Shown here in pieces: positions 1 to 9,852 of a stretch of 35,740 bases of DNA. A program made the position numbers and the translations under genes. The stretch lies in the NCBI GenBank assembly GCA_027575765.1, contig JANBPT010000445.1:1-35740 (forward strand), written 5' to 3'. How positions within the stretch are numbered: position 1 is the first letter of the stretch; the number at the start of each line of letters is the position of its first letter. The stretch comes from Tieghemiomyces parasiticus. Its lineage: Eukaryota > Kickxellomycota > Dimargaritomycetes > Dimargaritales > Dimargaritaceae. Below the pieces are notes generated by a model that saw only the letters and a list, made by a program, of their open reading frames with translations, did no database searches and was not told where the DNA came from.

Positions 1-255
1 AGCGGTGGTCCCGGGTCGGACGGCGGGTTCTACGGTGGAGGTGGTGGCAGTGGGATGGGTGGATTCGGCTACGGCCCTGGGGGTCCTGACATGATGGGTC
101 CGAACGGTGGTCCTCCTGGCGGCTTCGGGCCTGACGGCTATGGCTTCCCAGGTGGTGCCCCGCGTCCCGGTGGCCCCCATATGCGGCGTAATTCGTTCCA
201 GCCCGATATGATGGGCCGTCGACCGAGTCGGCGAGCCACCCCCGGCGGCATGTAG
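1..255 (+). CDS. C-terminal end of a Gly/Pro/Met-rich protein (5' partial)
   Basis: Frame 1 is open from the first base to a TAG at 253-255, giving 84 residues, so the gene starts before the window. The composition is low complexity: repeated Gly-Gly, Pro-Gly and Met-Met-Gly units with scattered Phe and Tyr, and no globular domain. The last 23 residues change to a basic tail with three Arg-Arg-x-Ser/Thr motifs (RRNS, RRPS, RRAT). Gly-rich tails of this kind occur in RNA-binding proteins, cytoskeletal regulators and chaperones, so no function can be named from this fragment. It converges on the dynein light chain gene on the other strand, with about 400 bases between the two stops. I am fairly sure it is coding because frame, composition and stop agree, but the identity is unknown. 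Confidence 0.68.
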   Translation, partial: SGGPGSDGGFYGGGGGSGMGGFGYGPGGPDMMGPNGGPPGGFGPDGYGFPGGAPRPGGPHMRRNSFQPDMMGRRPSRRATPGGM

Positions 256-661
256 AACCCTAGGTTATCCAACCATGGTACTCTTTGCACTTGGTCTCCC
301 TCATGAGCCGATTATCGTGCCGTTTTTGTTCCACCTAGGGACAGTTTTCTAGCGCAACCACCTCCCTCTCTCTCTTCTGCGTCTACCAGGGTGGGCTCAA
401 CCAGTTCTCCTCCGACCTCAATTCCTTGGCCTTGTCTTGTTGCACACTTTTCGCACCCAATTTTTATTCATTTGTAACACACTCCCGATTTTTCGGGTTC
501 CTCAATCGTCTAGCTTAAAAAATATCGCCAGTATTGACCTCATATCAAGTGAATTTTGTCCCCGTCTGTAAGGTCTCGCTTCCAACCAATACAATGCCAC
601 ATCTACCGAGGAAATTTTGCACTCGTTTATATATCAAGTCGGAAGTGGGAGGCCTAAATAT
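256..661. other. Convergent intergenic region between two 3' ends
   Basis: This 406-base stretch lies between the stop of the Gly-rich gene (+) and the stop of the dynein light chain gene (-), so it should hold both 3' UTRs. It is pyrimidine-rich near 360-390 and more AT-rich after 455. The only clear element is a TTTATT (AATAAA on the minus strand) at 463-468. No other gene is seen. Confidence 0.6.
463..468 (-). terminator. Putative polyadenylation signal of the dynein light chain gene
   Basis: Plus-strand TTTATT reads AATAAA on the minus strand, about 195 bases past the light-chain stop. It is the canonical hexamer in the right orientation, but the distance is long, so the assignment is tentative. 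Confidence 0.35.
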
Positions 662-1283
662 TTAGTGCTCTTGAGGATTCTGGATGACGATGAGAATGTA
701 GTTGGGGTCTGTAGGAGGAGTCGCAGTCGACATCATAACGTGCATATTGTAGAGTGTATGGTTAGTTACGTACGGATACTAGGGTTGACTGACGGCCTTT
801 CGGGAGGAGGAGGGCATAACCGACAAGCTTCACCTACCCGGTGAGATCATTACTTCGTGCTTCTTAGTCCGTACTCGCAGGAACGTCAGGTCGTTCTGGT
901 CGTCCAGTGTATGGACAGTCGACCGTGCTGTATCCACCAGGTTTCCTATGAGCTTAGCGTACTTGGCAGCCAGGTCCTCGTCGACCGTCGAGCGAATGAC
1001 GGCCGAGCCTTCCTTAGCCAACACAATGACACCCTTGACACCCTTCTTAGCCACCAGGCGCTGGATGGTCTCGTCGAGTTCAGACTGAGAGCGTATGGGC
1101 GACAAATGAGAGAGTGTGTGCGAGTGGGGGGGGGTTTGGGGGAAATGTAGCAGAGGAGTGGCGTCGGCAGTTAGACATGTGTCGAGGGATTGACTACGGT
1201 GGATTCTCGTCGAGCTCGGCATGAAGGCATCAGGTCCCATTTCTCTGTCAAGATGAGTGTCTGGGTTGGACAGCACCTACCAT
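662..1283 (-). CDS. DYNLRB1: Cytoplasmic dynein light chain, roadblock/LC7 family
   Basis: Three exons on the minus strand (1281-1283, 838-1084, 662-708) join to 98 residues; animal homologues have about 96. Exon 1 contributes only the start ATG. Intron 1 (1085-1280) begins GTAGGT and ends CTCTCAG. Intron 2 (709-837) begins GTAGGT, ends CTACAG and contains an ACTAACC branch-site match near 760-766. The joined protein has the family hallmarks: ETIQRL near the N terminus, KGVKGVIV, the core ARSTV...QNDLTFLRVRTKKHE, and the terminal strand ILIVIQNP. The protein forms homodimers that bind the dynein intermediate chain and support retrograde transport along microtubules. The two splice junctions restore motifs that the unspliced frame breaks, which is strong evidence for this model. 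Confidence 0.93.
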
Positions 1284-1986
1284 GGCGTCGGGTACTGCGG
1301 AGCACAGAATGGTTGAGGAGGAGATGTAGGAAATGATTCGCGGACGCAAAGTGGCAGTCGGAGTTTATGCTGTTAGCCACTGGTGCCACCTGTCCAAATC
1401 CCATTCCCGGTCAAGCCCTCCAAGGGGCGCAGAATGAGCCCAGGGCTGGTAACAGGAGATTGCGCTAGTCTGCACAGTCTGAGTTGACCACCGCGTGTCA
1501 CCCCCCTAGTCCTCATCAAAGGACAGCTTATCTACGTCCGTCATCGTAATTACTGGTTCGTTGGCATGCCCCGGAAAGTAAGGGCCAATGGCTTGGTCAT
1601 ATGCCGCATAATTGACCGACGCAGTAGGTGTTTCCCGTGGTACAACTGTCGGCGTCACCCAAAGGGTTGAGATACGGCAAATGTAAACCAAATAAGATTC
1701 TTCCTCCATTAACCAAGCGCCGTAGTTCCGCATTCCGTGACTAAAAAGTGATAGGTCATATCTATATCAACCTGCGTTTCCGACATACTCATCGGTCGGA
1801 TCCGATTTTGAGCATGGCGCTGTGTATCCGGTAGTGGTGGCTACAGTGATGAGCGGGAGCTGGAAAGAAAGACTCGCCGGGTTCTAGCCCGCTTGAAGAG
1901 AAAAGGAGGCGAGAAGATAATTAGAAGTCAACGGGCGCCGGCCAATGCTTCCGTGTCAAACACCTTCGCCCCTTGGCAAGCCAAAG

Positions 1987-2019
1987 TGGGGGGGGGCGTC
2001 CGCTCGGTGCCCCCCCCCA
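1987..2019. repeat. G9/C9 inverted repeat
   Basis: Nine consecutive G (1988-1996), a 13-base spacer, then nine consecutive C (2010-2018), flanked by a T and an A that extend the pairing to 10 bp. Either strand could fold into a GC-only hairpin. It sits in the divergent promoter region. Confidence 0.8.
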
Positions 2020-2824
2020 GCCGTTTGAAACGAAAACTATATTTGGCTACCCTTCCGTCCTCTTTGTTTCCGTTTCCGTCTATCGAAGGCTTTGGAGTCA
2101 CGATCTGCCCGGCCTCGCCGACACGAAATCCGAGGGCTGCGGAACGACGGGAGTAGAGTAAAATGGTCGAGTGCACCGTCCGCCCAATCGGCGTCGGATG
2201 CCGAAAAAAAGCAGCCTCGGATGCACTTGCGTTTGCACGGATATTCTCCAACGTTTTAAAGCTCAAAGGCCAAGCCGCACTACCACTGCGTGAAAATGGC
2301 CAACTTGGCTCCATCAGACAAAGCGAGCTGTGAAATGGGTCGGCGCGGACCTTAGGCCCTCCCTGCCACCCCTTTCCTCTTTGTCCATTTTCGGAGGGCT
2401 CGACTCGGTAGCCCGTACTGCCACCGTATTCTGATTATTCGACCATACGCACCAATTCAGTCCGAGTCCTCCGCTCACCAGCCGTCGAAGTCCAATGGTC
2501 GTCAGGCCGCCTGTACCACACCGGCTACGCCATCCCCGCTACCCTCACCCACCCGTCTCCGTTGCCATCCTTTCCGCCTCACCACACCAGGGCCCCCTTC
2601 TCGTCGGCGAGGAAGGACGTGTTACGCTAGGGAGAAAGCTAGCCGTTAGTGTCTCGGGGCCCGCATGCCCTCCTCTCTTCACTTACGGGGGAACCCGCGC
2701 CATGGTGTCGTTCTTTGCGTCCGCCGTGGCGCAAGGAGCAGAGTAGTTACCGCTTCCCATTATATCCATCCCCAACCACTCACCCTTCAACTGGCTAAGC
2801 GTACCGAGAATTCTCTGCCACCAT

Positions 2825-2832
2825 TATAAAAG
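2825..2832 (+). promoter_or_regulatory. TATA-box candidate for the acidic secreted protein gene
   Basis: TATAAAAG matches the TATA consensus and lies 309 bases before the ATG at 3141. This implies a 5' UTR of about 280 bases or a leader intron. A second AT-rich run, ATTTATATATAT at 2987-2998, lies nearer to the start and is an alternative. Confidence 0.45.
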
Positions 2833-3140
2833 GAGACGACCCTGTCGCCCTTAAGTACCAGCTCATCATCCCAACACATTTGCTGGACGACGGGCCTACC
2901 TCCTTCCCCATTCGTCCCACCGTCACTCTTCGACCTTGTATCCCGGTTCCGCAGTTCGCAGTTCGTACGTCAGGCCGAAGTGGTTCATTTATATATATCT
3001 AAAAAAAACCTATAGCAGTTCCCTATCGCTCACAACCATCGCTGTAGACAATATTTATACCCTTGTCGTTGCAAACTCCTTCCACTTCCCGCTCACGACC
3101 CTAGTGTCCACCCCGCACAAAGAGTTGCGCTGTCATCACC

Positions 3141-4661
3141 ATGAAAGCCGTCCATACCCCCTTCCTGATGACTCTTGTAGCTATCGTGGCCAACCACGTG
3201 GTACTTGGCCGTCCGAATGAAGAAGGGTCAACGAAGGTCAGCCTCGGGGACGCAACAGGTGCTACTGAAGTGCGTAAATACCGATCAAACATGGGCAAGA
3301 TGCACCAAACCCTGGTAGAACCGACACAAAATCCGGTGGCCCAGTTCGCAAGCTTCATGCACGGTCATAGTCGTTCTGACTATGCCGAGTACTACAGCAC
3401 AACCAGCTTTCCGGTCATGGAGGATTTCCCGGAAGATGCCATGTCCCGCCCCGACCCGGAAGGCATTATCGAGCGCGCCATCACCCCCGTTATTAAGGAG
3501 TGGACTCAATACGTACAGGCATCCCAAGCGCGGTTTCATAGTGCCACCTACTACTTGAAAGATCTCTACAAAAAGTCCGGCGTTTCGACCATTGACAACA
3601 TCGAACGATCCCTATACGCTGATCTGGATGAAGAAGATAGGATTGCAAATCTCCGAAGAGCCTACAATATGTTCTTCACCAAAAAACACAAAACCTTCGT
3701 ATACGATAACTTCCCACTGCTGAAGGTGTACGTTGACGAAAGCGTCCGATACCAGGACCTCCTGTATGTCCATGGTTTTTATGCCAATGATCTCATTTTC
3801 CACATGATCGCCGAGAAGCTTGGTTTTGTTTATCGCGAGAAGCTGATAACTACCGAGGATTTTGACGAGGTTTTGGCGCACTACCAGCCGCTATTCCGCG
3901 CCATATATATCTATAAGTACCTCGGGGAGCAGTCGGCTTCGGATGGCCGGTTCCTGAAACTCACACCCGGGGAGGCCGACGAGGGTGATTACTTCGAGCC
4001 GGAAGAAGAAGAGGCCCAACTGGATAGTGATGGCGCCGACGGTGAGCAGCCGTTCGAGGAGGATAGTTCCAAGCGCCTCGCGGTGGCCATGGCGGCCCTG
4101 GCCCGCAAGGAAGCCACTGAGAAGCAGTTGACCACGGAAGAAGTTGGTCCCAAGCAAGCCCTTCACCTCGAGAACATGGAGCTGGATGATCCCAGTGACC
4201 CTTACTACGGCGCTAGCACCCATTCCAAGTTCGACTACGTTCGGGACGTTCCGGAACTCGCTTCGTCAGGCCCCGCCATTGATACGCGCCCCGGTACCGG
4301 TCAGTGGCCGGTTGACCCCCCGCGCACTGAGGGTGACGACGAAAGCCCAGAAGACGGCGAGGAGGAGGAGGAGGCGAAAAGCGGTGAAGCAACCGATGAG
4401 TCCGACGACTATTGGGTGGCCGCTGCCCCTGATGACGACCAGGTCCCGGCCGATATCCAAGCGCTGGTGGACCGTGATATCAAGTACACCAACCGCATGT
4501 ATGCCACCTTGAACAGAATCTACCGCGCCATTCATAAGGACGTGGGAGATTTTACAGAGGATCCCGTGCTGGCTGTCGTGGATGCCTGGGCAGAATACTT
4601 GGCCGAGGCATTAGACCCTTGTATAGCCGATATGGAAGGGGCGTGCCGATTACAGGTGTAA
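3141..4661 (+). CDS. Secreted acidic protein, unknown family
   Basis: Single exon, 506 residues. The start ATG has the context CACCATGA and opens a signal peptide: a short basic N terminus, a hydrophobic core (FLMTLVAIVANHVVL) and a likely cleavage after about residue 23. The mature part has a helix-rich, Tyr-rich block (about 110-265) beginning EGIIERAI, two highly acidic low-complexity stretches (about 278-310 and 396-425, the latter with five Glu in a row), and a second helical block (about 435-506). The only two cysteines lie in the last 15 residues and could form one disulfide. No transmembrane segment or GPI signal follows, so it is probably secreted or lumenal. I recognise no family. 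An AATAAA follows 22 bases after the stop. The codon bias resembles that of the neighbouring genes, which supports a real gene. Confidence 0.82.
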   Translation: MKAVHTPFLMTLVAIVANHVVLGRPNEEGSTKVSLGDATGATEVRKYRSNMGKMHQTLVEPTQNPVAQFASFMHGHSRSDYAEYYSTTSFPVMEDFPEDAMSRPDPEGIIERAITPVIKEWTQYVQASQARFHSATYYLKDLYKKSGVSTIDNIERSLYADLDEEDRIANLRRAYNMFFTKKHKTFVYDNFPLLKVYVDESVRYQDLLYVHGFYANDLIFHMIAEKLGFVYREKLITTEDFDEVLAHYQPLFRAIYIYKYLGEQSASDGRFLKLTPGEADEGDYFEPEEEEAQLDSDGADGEQPFEEDSSKRLAVAMAALARKEATEKQLTTEEVGPKQALHLENMELDDPSDPYYGASTHSKFDYVRDVPELASSGPAIDTRPGTGQWPVDPPRTEGDDESPEDGEEEEEAKSGEATDESDDYWVAAAPDDDQVPADIQALVDRDIKYTNRMYATLNRIYRAIHKDVGDFTEDPVLAVVDAWAEYLAEALDPCIADMEGACRLQV

Positions 4662-4683
4662 TGGTGGGCTTGAGAAAATAGAT

Positions 4684-4689
4684 AATAAA
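4684..4689 (+). terminator. Polyadenylation signal of the acidic secreted protein gene
   Basis: Canonical AATAAA on the coding strand, 22 bases after the TAA at 4659-4661 and followed by a T/G-rich stretch, which is the usual arrangement. Confidence 0.65.
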
Positions 4690-7600
4690 ATAGGGATTTA
4701 TTTCGCGTACAATCTTTTCGCTTTGGTGGCGGTGGGGCGCCCCAGTTATACTTACTTTTCGTTGGTATCGTCTGACAGCTCGTTGCTATCCGTAGGGCTG
4801 GGGAAATTCGCATCTGGCAGAGGGGGATTCGTTTCAGCTTGTGCCTCTCCCATGGGGTGTGGCGGTTTTTCTGGCCTATCCGATTCGTCCGGCTCGGAGG
4901 GACCTTCCCCACACTGTGGTTGCACTCGCAAGTAAGAAAAAGTATAACCTCTAGATTGTTCGAGTGACTCAAGGGTTGTTCGGGTTACCTATTGATATTA
5001 ATTGTATCCCCGCGTGGGTATGGATATTTAGTTATAATTAAAACTATCTTAAGGTTGATAGCTATGGAGGCAAATAATATTTTGTTTAGGCGTGTATATT
5101 CATAATCCTCTTTGTCCGTGTGTCGAGAGGAAAAAAGTGATTCCGAGTTTCTGGAGAGCCGCCAATTACGTAGCCGTTCTTCTCCCCCACTCCGGAGCGT
5201 TGTAATACGACACTTCTATCGGAGCTTCATAAGGTAATGTCCATCCCGAGTCTAAACGGAATTAATTGAGAAATTACAACCAACTGTGCCACCCATAAAC
5301 AAGTCTGCATAATCGATGCGCCAGTATGCAGCCTCTTCAAGCCATGGTCCGCCAACGGCTACCGAACCTACCAGGCAATCGCTGGATATACATACTCGGC
5401 CATGAACCTTGCCACTTAGCATCCTCTATTAACCCAGGCTTCTGCCCTCCTCCATGATTCCCTCTCCGTTTTGTCATATACTTGCTTGTATTGCTTGATA
5501 GTGCGTAGCACTCGCCACCAAAGGGGTGGCCTATCTACTCTTTATGATTAAACCCTCTCCGCCTGATTACTTGTCCAGTGGGTGCCAGACCCCATTTATG
5601 GACACCACGCCAACATTATGCACTACTCGGTGAGCTCTTTCTGACCAGTCATCAAAGCAGTATCCCAAGTCAATTGGCTAATGTCTGGCAAGTTGTAATT
5701 ACCTGGCGTCCACAACTGCCCCTAGTAGGGCGGGTACTTACCAAACAGTCTGCCCTTTGGCATCCCTGAACAACAGGAAGTTTCAGGGGGCGGCGGCTAG
5801 GTCGGGATTATAAGGAGGAGCCGGAAGAAGTTTGACTCTGACGTCGGAAAAGTTAGCATGGGTGGCCGCAGCACGACGTGGTGGAGTACTACTGTGGTAG
5901 AACCACAAGGGACGACGGTCCAAACGTCCGGGTGCCATTTCTCAGGCGTGAAACATAGGCGCAAATTCCCCTCCCCCACTTTACATAATGATTGACAAAG
6001 ACCTTGGCCCTAGGGGACTAGCTGCTCAAGCACCATGGGCCGTGTCTGGTAATACATATATAAATATACCATCAGTGTAACCTTGGATTTAGTTCGACTC
6101 CGGTGGGTCTAGGCTGGGACCGGGTCACCCTTAGGATACCACCTCCGGCGATTAGAGCCAGCGGGTGCAACATTATAGTATACTGCAATATCGCCATTTG
6201 TGGGGGGCGGAGTCCAGCAGGTAGTCATTGGTCCCGCGTCTGATCTCTCTAGGGTATTGGTGGCACAACATCCCCATTGGCTATACTGGGCGTTGGTAAG
6301 GTTGCAGGGGATCCGGCAGTTGAAATAGCTGCAGAACCCTGCCCCCCCTCCGGTCCCTGCGCAGAGCGTTACACATGATACCAGGGTAAGTGCGATGGAC
6401 CAGCTAACTGCTGAGCAATCGACCCGTAGATCTTCCTCTGGCAGTTACAATGCCATGGCCCCGAAAAGTCGGCCAATGTAGCTTGACGGACGGTGAGACC
6501 AGGACGCAGCTTCAAAGGAGCAGCGCCCCGTAAGAAAGCGCGCTGGACACATGCTGACGGTGGCGTGGCGAAGGGTGGCCAAGCTCAGTGTGGTGGCCAA
6601 TCTTGATAGATTACAACCTGGCCTGCGGCCCTAGAATTTCTAATGAACAATGAGGACGTGCAGGGCACAGATGGTACGGTCGGGCGGGGTGGCTTCAGAG
6701 GTCGACCTGGTGGCGAGGAAGAAAGACAAGTTGTGAAGTGGACCATGGTCTACTTCGATAACGTTCGACTCCTTGCCGTAGACGCTCCCAAGATTTCGTC
6801 GATAGCACCCACTGCTCTCGTCCCCCGGCTTTGCCCACTCTAAACACTTTGGACCGCCTATACTTGATAAGGCCCCACACACAGCAACCACACTTTTTAT
6901 TGGCCGTTTACTTGTTTCCACCTTGGAGGCAGGGGATGTGCCGTTTGATGTTAGACACCAAGCCTATCGCCGTCTCTCTCCTCTGCTAAGCTGACGAGAG
7001 GGAGAGAGCGATCCTCGCGGAGCTGCGAGCTGCACACACTCCCATTTCCGTTATTCACCACTTACCTACAGGTAGGGAAATCTATTCGCTGGAGTACTTT
7101 CCACTGCGAAAATCGGTAGGAGGAGCCGCGAATAAAATTTATTGTGGGTGTTCCATTAAATTGTAGCGGAGGTATTTTTGAGGTGGTCTACAATGATACA
7201 CTGATTCCATACCAACTCCTGACCCAGGCTTTTGAGCTCCGCCAGATACCAGTTCTATTAGATCTAGATAGACCACGACCCACACCCGTGGACATAGAAA
7301 AGAAGCTGGGGACGGCCCTGACCAAATCAACCCCAGTGTTCATTCGTTTTATTATTCTACCTTACTTTGTCTTTACAGAGTCCCGTGCCCTTCCATACCA
7401 CACATTTTCTAGCTCTCTAACTTGCACCCGTTTGGTCCTGTCGGCCCCCCCAGGTGAGCACATCTTTAATAATGCTCCACCTAGCACAGGATACTAGGAG
7501 AAGGCAGCGGAGGGGGAGTGGGAAGTTGGTGGGAATCTTTCTCGTCAGCTCCTCAGCAAGCGGAGTGGTGCAGGCGAGCAGATCCTTGAGAGCGAAGCAT

Positions 7601-7722
7601 GCGGGGGAGGGGACAACGGGTCATGGGTGGGGGGTACTGGTGAGAAGTGCCTATCGCAACAACCAGGCATACCCTTCCCCTCACCGTTTCCATTCCGCTG
7701 ACGCTAGCACTTCGTCCCTCTG

Positions 7723-7733
7723 TATATATATAT
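7723..7733 (+). promoter_or_regulatory. TATA-box candidate for the Cys-rich GPI protein gene
   Basis: TATATATATAT lies about 150 bases upstream of the ATG at 7881, in the right orientation and at a distance that would give a 5' UTR of roughly 115 bases. Confidence 0.5.
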
Positions 7734-7880
7734 TGCTCAACCAGGGCCCTGTGGTACCTCTACCGCTTCCTCACGCTTCATTTTACTACTACGTTCCCCT
7801 AATTGACGTCCGTTTTTACTAGTTGTACTTCTTGGCTACTTAGTTCATAGCTAACCCACACGCACATACACACGACCATC

Positions 7881-8411
7881 ATGAAGTTCACCATCGCCAC
7901 CGTCGTTCTGGCCGCTGCCACCCCGCTTGCCATGGCCATGACGGACTATGCGTCCGCAGATAAGTGTTTTACCGAGGCGAACTGCGAAGCCAACGAGGTC
8001 GCCTGCGTTGCTACCTGCTTTAAAATCAGTGAGACTGAAGCCAAGGGAATCCTTACCTGCCAGTCCGACTACATCAAGAACGCCGACCCGAAGGCTACCG
8101 ATGAGACTGCTTACAGCAACTGTATGGACGGGTGCTTTACCCCTTACCTCTCTGATAAGATCCCGTCGCCGAGTGCCGATGCAACTGGTACCGTAGCCGA
8201 CTCTAAGACCACCGCGACATCGTCGGCGTCTAGCGCTGCCAAGACCTCCTCGGCTTCCCCAAAGGGTACGGCGTCATCGAGCGCCATTGAAGGTGCCACC
8301 GAATCTTCGGACGAAACGAGCGGTGCCTTCCGCGCGGCCCCGCTTGCGGCTTTCGGGGTTGCTTTGGGTGCGTGGGCCACTAGCCTGATGCTACTCTACG
8401 CCACCCTCTAA
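7881..8411 (+). CDS. Small Cys-rich, Ser/Ala-rich cell-surface protein, probably GPI-anchored
   Basis: Single exon, 176 residues. Residues 1-19 form a signal peptide (hydrophobic TIATVVLAAATPLAMA). The mature N-terminal domain carries seven cysteines (29, 35, 42, 46, 60, 81, 85) spaced x5, x6, x3, x13, x20, x3. A Ser/Thr/Ala/Lys-rich stalk follows (about 95-146), likely O-glycosylated. The last 30 residues start Ser-Gly-Ala and end in a hydrophobic run to the C terminus, as in a GPI-attachment signal with Ser147 or Gly148 as the candidate omega site. This layout is that of fungal cell-wall or plasma-membrane surface proteins. The cysteine spacing resembles the product of 16886-17593 but matches no domain I can name; it is not a clean eight-Cys CFEM pattern. 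Secretion and anchoring are inferred; function is unknown. Confidence 0.88.
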   Translation: MKFTIATVVLAAATPLAMAMTDYASADKCFTEANCEANEVACVATCFKISETEAKGILTCQSDYIKNADPKATDETAYSNCMDGCFTPYLSDKIPSPSADATGTVADSKTTATSSASSAAKTSSASPKGTASSSAIEGATESSDETSGAFRAAPLAAFGVALGAWATSLMLLYATL

Positions 8412-9852
8412 TGAGGAAGAGTAGGGAGGGGGGTTGCTACCATATTATCGCCGCTCTCCTTTTTTATCCCGCTGGTTGTGGCTGTGCTGTACTGTGTATA
8501 CTACATGGGTACTATATAATGAACCAATTTTAATGTGTATATAATGGTAAGAGGTTGGAGAAGGTGACGGGTACCAGTTCATTCTGGGCTCTATTGTTAA
8601 TGTTATGCATCTCAGATTTCCGACTTGTCGGTCGGAGCCGGAAGTCCCACCCCTCTGATCTATATCCCAGGTGATGTCCACCGGCGGCCTTTTCCGTCCC
8701 AGGCGGCATCACCCAACCCTGGTGGCTGCACCTTATAGTGACTGATCAATGGAAGGTCTATCCTCCCATCCCTATGGTGGTCCAACCCTTCCATAAACTT
8801 CATTATGCAAGCCGGGTACCGCCTTCCAATCTTTTAGGGCCTTACCTTTCTCTACTCTTGATCTGGCGGTTACCTAGCCTGTCTTTCCATTTCCTGCCGG
8901 CACCTGGCCCCGCCTTGGCCTGTCGTCCTGGACCCCCTAGTCCAGACTAAATAGTTACTTCGAATGATGTCGGTCATTATTCCAGTATAAAAGTCCTGCT
9001 GGGCACTATTCAATAGAACATCTGTTTTCACCCAATCCACAATCCACAGTTAAAAGCATAAACGCTTGTTTTTTCCTGTTTATAAGTTTACGCCTACCAC
9101 AGCTGGCTTGCAAGACCTATTGTTGGGTGAGAATCAATAAGGAGCGGGGTGAGATGAGTAATGATGTAAAATATATCAGGGTTGCTACGAATAACAAGTG
9201 ATGCATGAAGTAGTTAGTAGATGGGTGGCCGGATATATGGGTGCCACGACTATGGGTAGCTAGCTAGAATCCTGCCGCAGTTTCTCTTATTGCACGCTTT
9301 ATCGCTCACTGTTATTCAGGGTTACATGGCCTCACTAATTGCCGAGCCTTCGTAATATCTTACTAACGGCCAATACCATTTGCGAGGGGTTTGGTTACTA
9401 CTAGTATTTTTTTGCCGGTTAATTCCCTCAAAGTTCCCATTAAGAGCAATTACCCGCCTGTAAGACATCGTTTCCATTGGGTAACGTGTGTTGCGAGCCT
9501 AGCTTCAACTAATTGCTTCGTTGGCACCAGTCGCTAGAGCGGATGCCCCTTGAAGTTCGTCCAAGCCAGGTCTGTTGCAGGTGGTCAAAGTAAATCGGTG
9601 CCTATCTGGGGGCCAATCCAGCGAGTTCAAGGTCTACCTTGTCGCACGTGTAGTGGCGGCCCACTAACCACTCTCTGCTGACAGTCATATACTTTGATAC
9701 GTGTTGATGGAATCTTATTGATCAAAATCTACGACAATCTCCTGTACACTATTGTAAATTACACTCAAAGACATAATGTTTCCAGAAAACACACACACAG
9801 CTTATGTATAATAACCATTAGTATAAACACTCACTACCTTGCCGAGAAGCAA
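8412..9852. other. Convergent intergenic region (1.4 kb)
   Basis: Lies between the stop of the Cys-rich protein gene (+) and the stop of the FCP1-like gene (-), so it contains both 3' UTRs. Several short ORFs are present, none longer than 95 codons and none recognisable. I find no canonical AATAAA close to either stop. Nothing else is seen. Confidence 0.5.

Larger units (their letters stand above)
1284..3140. other. Divergent intergenic region (about 1.9 kb)
   Basis: Upstream regions of two divergent genes, the dynein light chain (-) and the acidic secreted protein (+). It holds a G9...C9 inverted repeat at 1987-2019 and a TATAAAAG at 2825-2832. Short ORFs at 1506-1733 (-), 1928-2314 (-) and 2495-2746 (+) match no family I know and lack the third-position G/C preference of the clear genes, so I do not call them. 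Confidence 0.55.
4662..7880. other. Long intergenic region (3.2 kb)
   Basis: No gene that I can support. Bases 4985-5120 are AT-rich. There is a CT/AG imperfect hairpin at 6974-7008, a tandem GAGCTGC pair at 7020-7033, and a near-palindrome AATAAAATTTATT at 7131-7143 that reads as a polyadenylation hexamer on both strands. An open frame at 7120-7497 contains IPVLLDLD, reminiscent of HAD motif I, but lacks supporting motifs. The 3' end holds the promoter of the Cys-rich gene at 7881. Confidence 0.5.

Noticed and set aside
1506..1733. Minus-strand ORF of 75 codons with an acidic C terminus
   Set aside because: Its composition is protein-like, but there is no recognisable motif, no clear splice partner upstream and no codon bias like the certain genes.
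1928..2314. Minus-strand ORF of 128 codons
   Set aside because: It runs through the G9/C9 repeat, encodes low-complexity Pro/Gly there, and overlaps plus-strand frames of similar length; it looks like chance.
4532..4972. Minus-strand ORF of 146 codons
   Set aside because: It overlaps the 3' end and polyadenylation signal of the acidic secreted protein gene in antisense and has no recognisable domain.
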